Positions 1 through 10,153 of a DNA stretch of 64,000 bases are shown one piece after another (the stretch's first letter is position 1; the number at the start of each line of letters is the position of its first letter). The position numbers and the translations under genes are program-made. The notes beneath the pieces were generated by a model, which searched no databases, had not been told where the DNA came from, and saw only the letters and a list, made by a program, of their open reading frames with translations. This DNA comes from UBA4416 sp036676295 (GTDB lineage Bacteria; Bacteroidota; Bacteroidia; B-17B0; Aurantibacillaceae): positions 136,072 to 200,071 of the forward strand of contig JAKFDE010000030.1 in NCBI GenBank assembly GCA_036676295.1, given 5' to 3'.

Positions 1-805
1 CTGGTTTATACGCTTTTAATCCCGGAATTCCTCTATACCAGATACCAACATTAAAAATATTTTGTGTGTAATAAAACCCAATATCAAATTGATCAAACTC
101 TCTTTGTCCGCGATAATGCACTGCCGTTGTTATTGTTCGTTTTAATGAAGGATCTCTTTCATCTGGATTTACAGCAATTTTAGTGCCTCCATGCACACTA
201 TATTTTATTGGTAATCGTACATCATCCATTCCTAAAAAAGATTCATTTGGTTGGTTCAAATGAAAAAATGAAGCACCTCCCCAAAATCGGGAAGTGTAGC
301 ATAAAATACCTGCACCAATATCTATAAATGTTTTGTTTTGAGTAGGTGCTTCATTTGTTGTACCGTTTTTATTATTTTTTGAGATCTGATCTCCAAAAAT
401 TAATTTATTAAAATTGATACTTTTAATAGTAACTCCTGGTTGCAATCCGGCTCTAATCGCAAACTTATTGGTAATTTTTGTTTCGTACGCAAATGAAGGA
501 TTAACCATTGTTGTTCTCAGATCACCACTTCCGGCTTCGTCAACTGCGCATAATATTCCGGCACCAACTTTCTGTTTCACAAAAAAATGATCGGCTGCTA
601 ACATATAAGAGGTATATGTTTTCTTAATCCCGGGCCATTGATTTCTGTATACTAAGGATACTCGTCCGCAAACATTGGCACCTGTAAACGCAGGGTTTAA
701 ATACAACGGAGCTGAATAGAATTGGGTAAATTGCATATCCTGACCACAAACAGTAAATGCTTGAAGCAAAAATATGAAAGATACTATGTGTCTAATTCTA
801 AACAT
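1..805 (-). CDS. PorP/SprF family type IX secretion outer-membrane protein (3' end outside window)
   Basis: The reading frame starts at ATG 805 and runs off the left edge, giving about 268 residues with no stop. It opens with a signal peptide (MFRIRHIVSFIFLLQAF, then a VCGQ end). It continues with the family hallmark QFTQFYSAPLYLNPAFTG and a VYRNQWPG motif, followed by alternating beta-barrel strands. PorP/SprF proteins are outer-membrane barrels that anchor or present type IX-secreted adhesins; SprF is needed for SprB in Flavobacterium johnsoniae. It lies 5 nt downstream of the giant adhesin gene on the same strand, the sprB-sprF arrangement, so it is probably co-transcribed and its dedicated partner. 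The family is clear; the partnership is inferred from position. Confidence 0.9.
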   Translation of the reverse strand, partial: MFRIRHIVSFIFLLQAFTVCGQDMQFTQFYSAPLYLNPAFTGANVCGRVSLVYRNQWPGIKKTYTSYMLAADHFFVKQKVGAGILCAVDEAGSGDLRTTMVNPSFAYETKITNKFAIRAGLQPGVTIKSINFNKLIFGDQISKNNKNGTTNEAPTQNKTFIDIGAGILCYTSRFWGGASFFHLNQPNESFLGMDDVRLPIKYSVHGGTKIAVNPDERDPSLKRTITTAVHYRGQREFDQFDIGFYYTQNIFNVGIWYRGIPGLKAYKP

Positions 806-810
806 ACATT

Positions 811-3800
811 TTATTTAAGAAGAGTTACGTCTCCCGAACCGCTGAATTTTTTTCCGTTGTTAAATTTAGCATTTGCTTTCCAAACATACACACCAACTTG
901 ACAAATTTTATTCCTATAATAACCATCCCATCCTTCTTTCACATCATCCGTTTCAAATATTAACTCTCCCCAACGGTTAAATATTTGTAGTTTATACTCC
1001 ACTATACCTGAATAAACAGGGAAGAAGATATCATTGTTATTATTGATTGGGTCAAAATAACCACCCGGTGAACCATCTGTATTTGGTGTAAACGCATTAG
1101 GGAAAATAATATCAGCATCAGTTGTTACCGGAACAAAAGCTGTATCGGTACAACCATATTGGTTAGTTACAACTAATTGAACTGTATATATTCCCACAGT
1201 ATTGTACTGATAAGTTGGATTTGCTAAACTTGATGTTCCTCCTTCTCCAAAATTCCAGGCAAAAGAAATTACGTCCGATGATGATTGATTAGAACAAGTT
1301 AATAGATCATAAGGCAGGTTCAATACAATTGGTTGTGGCGGATTGGTTGAAAAAGCAGCTATTGGAGGGTTATAAGCATTAATAATGATAGGCGATGACC
1401 CGTTATTGCTTGTACAACCATTACCAGTAGTAGCTGTTAAAGTAACCGAATAAGTTCCGGCGCTTGTATAGGTATAACTAGGGTTTTGTACATTAGACGT
1501 TTGACCATTACCAAAATTCCAAGTCCAACTTGTGATAGGATCATCAGGATTACCAGTTATTGAATTATCATTAAAATTAATTACACTTGGAATACAAGCT
1601 AATGTTCCTTGCGAAGATGCTACAATTGTTGGCGGAGGATTAAATAATACCCTCACCGAATCAATAACAGTTCCTCCACAAGAGTTGGTTACCGTTAAAA
1701 CATATGTAGTTGGTTGACTCGGAGCTACCACAAATGCTCCTGGACCAGTACCTAACCCATTATTCCAATTATAACTTAATGGCCCCTGAACTCCAGCTGT
1801 AGTCGCATATATAGTAGTACTTTGACCAGGACAGATAGGAGAATAAGCAATAGCATCAATATCAGCTGGTGTTAAATTATACACAATTGCACTAACGGTA
1901 TCTGTATTACCTGCACATCCGTTTACATCATATGCAACAACTGTATAATTTGTATTACTTGTTGGCGTTACGCTAAATGTTCCATTATTTGTACTACCGG
2001 ATGGTTGCCAATTAAAATAATAACCTCCCGAACCGCCTGTAGCTGATGCCGTTACAACACCTGATGAACCTAAGCAAATGGTATCGTTAACACCGGCTGT
2101 GGTTACTACTTGAGTTGGTTGCGTTAAAGAAAAAGCAGTTGAAGTTGAACATCCATTAGCATCACTTACAAATGCCGTATAAGAACCACTGGTAATATTA
2201 GTAGCAACATTTCCATTTTGTGGCGGTGTTGATGTCCAGGTATAACTATAAGGGGTTGTTCCGCCTGTAGCTGTAACAGTGGCACTTCCTACGCCATTAA
2301 AACAGGTAGGATTATTAACTCCTCCATTAGAAGAAACCAAAGTTGCAGGTTGTGAAACTACTACAGAAATTATCGCAGGACAGCTATAAGTATCCATTGC
2401 TCTTACAGTATAAGTTCCGGCTGATAAATTCGAAATAGTTGGTCCACCAAAATTTGAAGGTAACCATGTGAAAGTATATCCTGGATTTCCTCCGGAACCG
2501 GATACAGTAATAGCACCATTATTTCCTCCAAAACAAGAAACATTAGCAACACTACTTATTGAAATGGCAACAGGTGTTGGCTGAGTGATGTTTGCTACAA
2601 CCGGAGTTAAACAATTTCTTGAATCTATTACATTTGCGGTGTAAGTTCCTGCTACTAAAAAGGATGCTGTTGTACCATTCCCACCGTAGGGCAACCAGTT
2701 TATTGAATAAGGAGGGGTTCCTGAACTTATTCCTATTGTTGCTTTTCCATTATTTCCACCAAAACAAGAATCATTTACTGTAGAAATTAAATTAACAGTT
2801 GGAGGTGGTAAATTAACTAAAGAGGTGGTTAATGTTTTTGTACAACCCAAAGCGTCTGTGGTCAACAAAGTATAAGTTCCAGGTAATAATCCGGTAATAC
2901 TTGGATTTGATCCTGCTATAGGACTCCAGGAGTACGTATACGGCCCTGTGCCTCCTGTAATTTGAGAAGTGATAGATCCATTAGCTACTGCACATGCAGG
3001 ATTATATGGATACAACGTTCCTGTTACTGCTGTTGGTTGAGATATGATAACACTAGCATTAGTTAAACATCCTTTTGCATCTGTAACATTCACAACATAA
3101 TTACCCTGTGTCAATCCTGATGCGGTTGGGTTGTTTCCTCCGGTTGGATTCCATGTATAGGTATACCCGGCAGTTCCTCCGCTAGCTGTAACAGTAGCTG
3201 TTCCATTAGAACCACCAAAACAAAAAGTAGGTGAACCATTGCCTGTAGCGGCTAACGGTTGAGCTGGTTGTGTTACTAAAACAGTATTACTGTTTGTACA
3301 TCCTTTAATATCAGTAATATTAACTGTATAGGTACCGGTGGTCAATCCTGTTACAGTTTGACTATTGGTATTCATTGGTAACCAATTATAACTGTAAGAA
3401 GCAGTACCTCCAGAAGCTTGTGCCGAAGCAATTCCATTATTTCCGGCAAAACAAGATACAGAAGTAAATGATGTTGTAGAAGCTAAAGCCGCAGTAGGTT
3501 GTGATATGGAATAAGTAGTTGTATGAACACAATTATTAGCATCTCTTACCTGAACACTAAATACGCCCGCACTTAAACCTGAGGTTGTTGATCCTGTAGC
3601 GTTACTTGGCAACCAGGTATAAGTATAACCCGGAATACCGCCTCCGGCTGTAACAGTTGCCGAACCGTTAGCTCCTGAAAAACAACTCACATTGCTCGTC
3701 ATAACATTTAAGAAAAGAGGGGTAGGTTGTATAATAGTTGAACTTACAGCTGATGCCAAACAACCATTTCCAGCTGTTACATTAACTGTATAAGTTCCTA

Positions 3801-6800
3801 TAGGTAAGCCGGTAGCCGTTGCATTATTTCCTCCAATAGGAGACCAAGTATATGTAAATGGCCCTGTACCACCTGTAACACTAGCCGTTGCGGTTGCATT
3901 ATTTCCACCAAAACAACTTACACTTGTGGTTGATGCCACTGTTACAACCGGTCCTGGGTTATTTGCAATAGTTAAAGAAGTGGATTTTACACATCCGTTA
4001 ATATCATTTACAGTAACACTATATGGCCCTGATAATAACGCTGTTGCTACCGCATTATTTCCTCCTGTTGGTGACCATGTATATGAATATGATCCCATTC
4101 CTCCGGAAGCTGTAACTGTTGCTTGCCCATTAGCTGCTCCACAATTAGAGTTAGCACTATTTGTTGCTAAAGTAATAGCTGTTGGTTGTATAACGTTAAC
4201 CGTATTACTTACAACACAACCTTGAATGTCAGTTGCCGTAATTGTATAAGTTCCTTGTGGTAAGTTGGAAATATTCTGCCCGCTTATGTTTCCGGGATTC
4301 CAAGTATAATTATAAGGAAATGTCCCTCCTGTTACTGTAGTAGAAGCTGTTCCGTTAGTTCCGCCAAAACATGACACTGAAGTAGAAGATACGGCTGCTG
4401 CAACTGCGGCAGTTGGTTGAGTTATTGAAAACGTATTGGTATGGATACAATTATTAGCATCCTGAACCTGAACAGAAAAAATACCTGCTGCTAACCCGGT
4501 AGTTGTTGACCCTGTAGCAGCACTTGGCAACCAGGTATAAGTGTAACCAGGAGTACCACCTGTAGCTGTAACTGTAGCAGTTCCATTTGTTCCACTAAAA
4601 CAACTTACGTTAGACGTTAGTATATCTGATGCTATTGCCGGTGGTTGTTCAATATCCGGACTTGTCATTGCTAAAGAAATACAGCCATTGGCATCCTCTG
4701 CAGTAATGTAATAAGTACCGGCGGTTAATCCTGTCGCTACCAAACCATTTCCTCCGGATGGCGACCAAGTATAAGTTATTGGAGCAACACCACCTATTAC
4801 CGCAGCTGTTGCTGTTCCATCATTCCCTCCAAAACAACTTACATTAGTTGTAGAAAATATACTTGTATTAGGTCCTCCGGTGTCATTCACTAATAAAATT
4901 TCCATTGCCGAACAGCCATTAGCATCGGTAACAGTTATAGTATAAGCACCTGCTAACAATCCAGTAACAAGAGTATTTGTTGATGTACCTGGTGTCCACG
5001 AATAAGTATAAGGAGTTACGCCTCCTGTAGCAGTTACTGCCCCTATACCATTTGGATTATTACAGGTTGAATTTGTACTGGTTGGAGCAGGCACAATTGG
5101 TGCCGGTTCAATAACCGATATTGTATTGGTTGCTAAACAACCATTATTATCTGTAGCCTGAATTGTATATGTTCCTGCAACTAAATTTGTAATTGTTTGT
5201 CCAGGCAAATTTCCCGGATCCAATACATAACTATATGTTGGAGTTCCTCCAGCAGCATTAGATGTAATTGAACCATTACTTCCACCATTACAAGTAATAG
5301 ATGTTGTTGTTGCTGATACTGTTAAAGGTAAAGTTGGCTGACTTATTGCTACCGTATTCTGAAGAATACATCCGTTATTATCAGTTATAGTTAATGAATA
5401 AGTGCCTGCCGATATATTAAATATTGCATTAGTTGTTGCTCCACCCGGAAGCCATGAATAGGTATAGTTAGGAGTACCACCGGAAGGAATACTACCAATG
5501 CTTCCATTATTTCCGCCAAAACAACTTACATTAATTTGATCTGTAAAAGTAATAGCTAATGGCGTTGGTTCTGTAATAACAACCGTAGTAGTTATCATAC
5601 AAAGTTGACTATCCGTAATTATTGCGGTGTAACTTCCACTCGCCAAACCAGAAACAGATGAAGTGGTTTGTCCACCCGGTTGCCATGAATAACTATAAGC
5701 AGGTGTACCGCCTCCCGCTAAAACAGAAGCAGTACCGTTATTTAAATAATTACATGTTTCGTTGGTTGAAGATGGTAAAACTGTTAATGGTGCTGGTTCT
5801 GTAATGGTTATCGTATTTGAAACAGGACAATTTAATGCATCTAGCACATTTAATGTATATGTTCCAACTGGTAAACCTGAAACATTCTGGGTTGTTTGTC
5901 CACCCGGACTCCAGGTATAACTATAAGTTGTTGTTCCACCGGTAACCGATGAATTAATTATAGCGTTACTTCCACCAAAACAAGATACATTGGTTGACGT
6001 AAATGCTATAGCTAATGGTAATGGTTCTGTAATTGTATAACTTAACGTTTTCTGACATCCATTAAAATCTGTTACAATTACCGAATAGGTACCGGCCGTT
6101 AAACCTGATACAGATGAGGTTGTTTGTCCACCGGTTGGCCAAAAATAAGTATATGGAGAAACCCCACCGGACACAGTAGTTGCAATTGTACCATTACTTC
6201 CTCCATTACAAAATACATTTGTTGTAGTTCCTGTTACAACAATATCCGTTGGTTGAGTAATGGTTACAGTATTTGTTATTAAACAAGAATTATTATCTGT
6301 AACAGCAACAGTGTAAGTTCCAATTGGTAAGCCAGATGCTGTAGAATTAGTTGTACCAACAGGTGACCATGAATAGGTATAGTTTGGAGTACCTCCCGAA
6401 GCGCTAGCCCCAACACTACCATTACTTCCAGCAAAACAACTGACATTAATTTGATTATTAAAACTTACAGTAAGAGGAAGCGGTTCTGTAATTGTTGAAA
6501 CTACCATTACAGTACAACTTTTAGTATCTGTTACCAGCACCGTATAAGTTCCACTCATTTGCCCTGATATATTTGACGTAATTTGCCCGCCTGGAGACCA
6601 GGAATAAGTATAACCAGGTGTTCCTCCTGTAACAGTTGTCGTGATCGATCCATTATTTAAATAATCACAGGTTTCATTTGCAACCGTTGTTGATGCTACC
6701 AATAAAGTAGGTTGAGTAATGGCTACCGTACTAGTGGCAACACAACTAAAATTATCTGTTACTGTTAGTGTATAATTCCCTGCAGCTAAACCCGATGGAT

Positions 6801-8568
6801 TTTGCGAAGTGTTTCCCCCGGGGCTCCATGAATAAGTAAAAGGAGCCGTACCACCTGTAACCGTTGTGGTTACAGTTCCGTCTGTACCATTAAAACAAGA
6901 AACATTTGTGTGAGTATGTGTAATAGCAATTGGTAAAGGTTGGGTAACAGTATAACTTGAGGTAATTTGACAACCTTTGGAATCAACTACATTAACCGAA
7001 TAAGTTCCTGCCGGAAGATTACTTGCTGTTGCAGTAGATTGAGCTGTTGGAGTCCAGGTATAAGAATAGGGTGGGGTACCTCCTGTTGGAGCAACCGTAA
7101 TTGATCCATTAGTGGCACCGGAACAAGTAACATTGGCTACGGTACCTGATATTGCTAATGGCGGTGGTTGAATAATTGCAACCGTTGTTTGTAACACACA
7201 GCCAATTCCATCTTGTATAGTTACTGAATATGTTCCTATTGGTAAATTAGAGGCTGAGGCTGTTGTTTGTGTGGGAGCCGTGTTCCATAAATAAGTATAA
7301 GGAGTCGGCCCTCCGGTCATCGTAATAGTTGCTGAGCCGTTTGCCCCTCCAAAACAGGAAACATTAGTCACTGTAGGTGTGGGAACACCAATAAACCCTT
7401 GATAATTAATTCTTACTGTGTCATTTTTTGGCGGACAAGTACCATTACCTGTAGTTGTTAATATTAAATTAGCAAATCCGGCAGCAAGTTCGGCTGCTGA
7501 AGGATAATAATTGAGATTTGATAAAGTCGTATTATTTGGGGTATACGTTCCTGTTCCTCCCGACCAAATTCCTCCACTGGCACCGGTTACAGTTCCGTTT
7601 ATAGTAGCAAGTGGATTCTGAGTACATTTCGTTTGATTTGGGCCGGCATTAGCAGTAATAGCTACGGAAAAAGCGGTAACAGAAACCGAATTATAAACGG
7701 GTGGACAACCAGACCCATCTGATAGCTGAACATTATAAGTACCCACACCCACATTAATGGTTTGCGAAGGATTAACGTTGTTCCATAAATAACTATAGGG
7801 CGGTGTTCCTCCGGAACCAACTGCTGTTACAGTTGTTGCTGTTTGACCAAAACAAATGGTGGGGTTTTGAGGTAAAATAGTTACTCCTAAAGTTGGATTA
7901 AAAGTTACTTGTACAGTATCACAAATGGGAGTAAAATTACATTGCGCAGCCGGTTGACCACAAACTACAAACTTTACTACAGGTGGTGGGGTACCAACGG
8001 CTGTAACTGTAGGATTTAAACAACCACTTGTACAGGATAAGTAATTATTATATTGACCAGGTGTTCCCGGAAAAACAGAGTTCCAGGTAGCAGTAGTTGG
8101 ATTTAAGCCACTAACACTTATTGATTTTGTACAACCATCATTTATTATAATATCAGTTCCTGCAATATAACCTGGAATTGAGGTAAGTTGGTAGGTGTTT
8201 TGGTTATTTCCAACTTTACAAAAAGTAAGAGTGTACGTTTGTCCGCCCGGCAAACAAATAGGACCACCGCTGGGAGTTGGAGGCCCTACACAATTAACCT
8301 CATAAGCAAGGGCACCGCCTGGGTTGGCTCCAGATGCTACACCAAACGTAATACCCGCGGCTAGTGGATCGAGGGTAACAACAATTTTTATACATCTTGC
8401 TGCTTGATCGCAACATGCACCGTCACGCACAACGGCAGGGCTTACCCAGGTACCACTGGGTGCTCCGGTAAGATTAACTGAAAAAGTTGGAGTAACGGGA
8501 TCGCATTGCGAATAGAGCCAAAATGGAAAGATTAAGGCTAAAACGGATATGAGTGCTTTTTTAGACAT
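811..8568 (-). CDS. giant SprB-repeat surface adhesin with type B (CHU_C) sorting domain
   Basis: This 2,585-residue exported protein starts with a signal peptide (MSKKALISVLALIFPFWLYSQ). Residues about 400-2150 hold roughly 23 SprB-type repeats of about 75 residues. Each has an NVSCFGG-like opening, a GGTPPYTYxW core, a GTYxVxVTD strand and a second Cys in DxxGC, so each repeat could carry its own disulfide. Two PKD domains follow (WNFGNGQTS and WNFGEGGTS). The last ~100 residues, from PNAFTPNTDG, are the gliding-motility C-terminal (CHU_C) domain that directs T9SS export. SprB-like proteins are mobile cell-surface adhesins. It sits between two PorP/SprF genes. Repetition could hide an assembly collapse, so the repeat number is provisional. 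The start is supported by an unusual Shine-Dalgarno sequence. Confidence 0.93.
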   Translation of the reverse strand: MSKKALISVLALIFPFWLYSQCDPVTPTFSVNLTGAPSGTWVSPAVVRDGACCDQAARCIKIVVTLDPLAAGITFGVASGANPGGALAYEVNCVGPPTPSGGPICLPGGQTYTLTFCKVGNNQNTYQLTSIPGYIAGTDIIINDGCTKSISVSGLNPTTATWNSVFPGTPGQYNNYLSCTSGCLNPTVTAVGTPPPVVKFVVCGQPAAQCNFTPICDTVQVTFNPTLGVTILPQNPTICFGQTATTVTAVGSGGTPPYSYLWNNVNPSQTINVGVGTYNVQLSDGSGCPPVYNSVSVTAFSVAITANAGPNQTKCTQNPLATINGTVTGASGGIWSGGTGTYTPNNTTLSNLNYYPSAAELAAGFANLILTTTGNGTCPPKNDTVRINYQGFIGVPTPTVTNVSCFGGANGSATITMTGGPTPYTYLWNTAPTQTTASASNLPIGTYSVTIQDGIGCVLQTTVAIIQPPPLAISGTVANVTCSGATNGSITVAPTGGTPPYSYTWTPTAQSTATASNLPAGTYSVNVVDSKGCQITSSYTVTQPLPIAITHTHTNVSCFNGTDGTVTTTVTGGTAPFTYSWSPGGNTSQNPSGLAAGNYTLTVTDNFSCVATSTVAITQPTLLVASTTVANETCDYLNNGSITTTVTGGTPGYTYSWSPGGQITSNISGQMSGTYTVLVTDTKSCTVMVVSTITEPLPLTVSFNNQINVSCFAGSNGSVGASASGGTPNYTYSWSPVGTTNSTASGLPIGTYTVAVTDNNSCLITNTVTITQPTDIVVTGTTTNVFCNGGSNGTIATTVSGGVSPYTYFWPTGGQTTSSVSGLTAGTYSVIVTDFNGCQKTLSYTITEPLPLAIAFTSTNVSCFGGSNAIINSSVTGGTTTYSYTWSPGGQTTQNVSGLPVGTYTLNVLDALNCPVSNTITITEPAPLTVLPSSTNETCNYLNNGTASVLAGGGTPAYSYSWQPGGQTTSSVSGLASGSYTAIITDSQLCMITTTVVITEPTPLAITFTDQINVSCFGGNNGSIGSIPSGGTPNYTYSWLPGGATTNAIFNISAGTYSLTITDNNGCILQNTVAISQPTLPLTVSATTTSITCNGGSNGSITSNAAGGTPTYSYVLDPGNLPGQTITNLVAGTYTIQATDNNGCLATNTISVIEPAPIVPAPTSTNSTCNNPNGIGAVTATGGVTPYTYSWTPGTSTNTLVTGLLAGAYTITVTDANGCSAMEILLVNDTGGPNTSIFSTTNVSCFGGNDGTATAAVIGGVAPITYTWSPSGGNGLVATGLTAGTYYITAEDANGCISLAMTSPDIEQPPAIASDILTSNVSCFSGTNGTATVTATGGTPGYTYTWLPSAATGSTTTGLAAGIFSVQVQDANNCIHTNTFSITQPTAAVAAAVSSTSVSCFGGTNGTASTTVTGGTFPYNYTWNPGNISGQNISNLPQGTYTITATDIQGCVVSNTVNVIQPTAITLATNSANSNCGAANGQATVTASGGMGSYSYTWSPTGGNNAVATALLSGPYSVTVNDINGCVKSTSLTIANNPGPVVTVASTTSVSCFGGNNATATASVTGGTGPFTYTWSPIGGNNATATGLPIGTYTVNVTAGNGCLASAVSSTIIQPTPLFLNVMTSNVSCFSGANGSATVTAGGGIPGYTYTWLPSNATGSTTSGLSAGVFSVQVRDANNCVHTTTYSISQPTAALASTTSFTSVSCFAGNNGIASAQASGGTASYSYNWLPMNTNSQTVTGLTTGTYTVNITDIKGCTNSNTVLVTQPAQPLAATGNGSPTFCFGGSNGTATVTASGGTAGYTYTWNPTGGNNPTASGLTQGNYVVNVTDAKGCLTNASVIISQPTAVTGTLYPYNPACAVANGSITSQITGGTGPYTYSWSPIAGSNPSITGLLPGTYTLLTTDALGCTKTLTTSLVNLPPPTVNLISTVNDSCFGGNNGKATIGISSGTPPYSINWLPYGGNGTTASFLVAGTYTANVIDSRNCLTPVVANITQPTPVAISISSVANVSCFGGNNGAITVSGSGGNPGYTFTWLPSNFGGPTISNLSAGTYTVRAMDTYSCPAIISVVVSQPATLVSSNGGVNNPTCFNGVGSATVTATGGTTPYSYTWTSTPPQNGNVATNITSGSYTAFVSDANGCSTSTAFSLTQPTQVVTTAGVNDTICLGSSGVVTASATGGSGGYYFNWQPSGSTNNGTFSVTPTSNTNYTVVAYDVNGCAGNTDTVSAIVYNLTPADIDAIAYSPICPGQSTTIYATTAGVQGPLSYNWNNGLGTGPGAFVVAPSQPTTYVLTVTNSCGGTVIDSVRVLFNPPPTIVASSQGTLACIPSVINFNDNSITGNPDDPITSWTWNFGNGQTSNVQNPSYTYTSAGTYSVTLTATTGNGCTSNNGSSPIIINAYNPPIAAFSTNPPQPIVLNLPYDLLTCSNQSSSDVISFAWNFGEGGTSSLANPTYQYNTVGIYTVQLVVTNQYGCTDTAFVPVTTDADIIFPNAFTPNTDGSPGGYFDPINNNNDIFFPVYSGIVEYKLQIFNRWGELIFETDDVKEGWDGYYRNKICQVGVYVWKANAKFNNGKKFSGSGDVTLLK

Positions 8569-8575
8569 GGTAGTT

Positions 8576-8584
8576 CCCTCCTTT
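8576..8584 (-). promoter_or_regulatory. strong Shine-Dalgarno sequence of the giant adhesin gene
   Basis: The minus strand reads AAAGGAGGG, ending 7 nt before the ATG at 8568. Eight consecutive bases (AAAGGAGG) match the usual anti-Shine-Dalgarno tail of 16S rRNA. I checked the start regions of most other genes in the window and none shows a comparable match, as expected for Bacteroidota. Confidence 0.8.
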
Positions 8585-8700
8585 AAGTTTAGTTAAGTTT
8601 TATAGTGTTACGGTGAATATGGTAAATAGTTCTTTCAACTTAATAAGTAATAGTAATATGAGAGTAAAACATACTTTTTAACGAGTTAAATACCCTTATT

Positions 8701-10140
8701 TTATTTCTTTAATATAATTTCCTGAGACATTTCATACGATTCAACACTTCCATCAGGAGAAAAATTTCGGGTATAATTTGGGTATCCGCTTTTTTGAACT
8801 TGTATAAAATATTTTTTGCCGGGTTTTAAAATAATAAAATAGTTACCATTTTTTGGAGAAGGCGTACAATTAGCAACAACTTGTTTAGTTGCCAAATCAG
8901 TAATTGTAACATCAATACCCGAAAAATCCGTGGCATTTGGATTACCGTCAAAAATAATTTTACCTTTTACAAGCACACTTAATTCGCCCTGAGGTTGTTT
9001 TAATGACTTATAATATTGATTTAATGTTATTTGCAATGGGTCATTTGCGGCTTCATCCGAAGATAGGAAAGCAGAAATGTCCTCAATAATTTGATTAATT
9101 TCCTGAGGATCCGGTTTTTCACTATCCAATACTTTTTCTATTCTTTCGAGTAATCGTTGAATAATTAATTTATTCAGATCTTTTCCTGATAAAGATTTAA
9201 GCAGAGCATCTTCCTTCTCTTGTTCTTCTCTCAATCTTCTTTTTTCACTTTTAATAAATTTAAAGTTCAATAAGATCTCATGACTTAAACCTGCATATTT
9301 CCCAACATTTGCAGTAATAAAATCATAATTGTAGCCTATCGATAATCGGTTAAACAGTGTAACTCCGGCATTCGCTCCTACAGCGTAATTACTTTTATAA
9401 GTAGCGCCGATCCAAAATTTATTCTTAAAATCGAAATTCACATTAGCATCGTATTGGAATGGAGTGTTTGGAACATAACGAACCAAGGCTAATGGTGTAA
9501 CAGAAATGTTTTTTGCCTTTGAGATCATAAATTTATATTTCAAAGTACTCATATAATGCCTTGATTGAGTATAGTATGTTCTGGCATCCGTATTAGACAA
9601 ATAACTTAACTTATTATTTGCTATTTGAGGTATAGCAAAACCAAATTCGAAATTTTTAATTACCAAGGCTAATCCGGCATTCGCATCAAATGTGGTTTTT
9701 CGTTGTGAATTAGAAAACAAATATGGATCGTTAGAATTTTCAACAACAGCATTTGATAAATTAATTGTTTGATCAATAGCACCAGCAGAAATACCTAATA
9801 ACAAATGCGACGACGTATTAAATTTTAATTTATATGAATAAAAGATATTTCCGCCAATTCTACTTGTAATTCCTTTCTTATCGCTGATCAAACTAATTCC
9901 TAAGCCGGTATTTTTATTTATAAAATTACCATCTACTGTTAAAATATTATACTGAGGCCCACCTTTAAATCCCATCCATTGTGTATGATTGATTAACATA
10001 GCACTGGTTGCATCTCCTGTTCCTGTATAAGCCGGGTTGTAAACCATAGGCTTATAAAAGTAATGGCTAAACATAACATATTGCTGAGCCTTAACATTTA
10101 AGGCAAAAACAATCAGTATGATTTTAAAGAATAATTTCAT
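8701..10140 (-). CDS. PorP/SprF family protein with C-terminal carboxypeptidase-like domain
   Basis: The 479-residue product has a signal peptide (MKLFFKIILIVFALNVKAQQ) and the PorP/SprF start (MFSHYFYKPMVYNPAYTGTG). A beta-barrel region runs to about residue 290. A charged Lys/Glu-rich stretch at about 295-345 is likely helical or coiled. A C-terminal domain of about 95 residues (VKGKIIFDGNPNATDFSGIDVTI onward) resembles carboxypeptidase-regulatory or CNA-B-like beta-sandwiches. Ordinary PorP/SprF proteins are about 300-330 residues, so the extension is an extra module, probably periplasmic. The gene begins 13 nt after the type B-sorted adhesin gene and is presumably in its operon. Inference: it anchors that adhesin and tethers it to a periplasmic or peptidoglycan partner. 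Confidence 0.88.
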   Translation of the reverse strand: MKLFFKIILIVFALNVKAQQYVMFSHYFYKPMVYNPAYTGTGDATSAMLINHTQWMGFKGGPQYNILTVDGNFINKNTGLGISLISDKKGITSRIGGNIFYSYKLKFNTSSHLLLGISAGAIDQTINLSNAVVENSNDPYLFSNSQRKTTFDANAGLALVIKNFEFGFAIPQIANNKLSYLSNTDARTYYTQSRHYMSTLKYKFMISKAKNISVTPLALVRYVPNTPFQYDANVNFDFKNKFWIGATYKSNYAVGANAGVTLFNRLSIGYNYDFITANVGKYAGLSHEILLNFKFIKSEKRRLREEQEKEDALLKSLSGKDLNKLIIQRLLERIEKVLDSEKPDPQEINQIIEDISAFLSSDEAANDPLQITLNQYYKSLKQPQGELSVLVKGKIIFDGNPNATDFSGIDVTITDLATKQVVANCTPSPKNGNYFIILKPGKKYFIQVQKSGYPNYTRNFSPDGSVESYEMSQEIILKK

Positions 10141-10153
10141 AAAGTTTTTTCAA

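Noticed and set aside
3926..4225. 99-codon plus-strand frame inside the giant adhesin gene
   Set aside because: It is the antisense of SprB repeats, with no independent promoter or known motif.
811..8568. CRISPR-like regular spacing in the first 8.5 kb
   Set aside because: The periodicity (~225 bp) and degenerate units are coding SprB repeats in one open frame, not short identical repeats with unique spacers.
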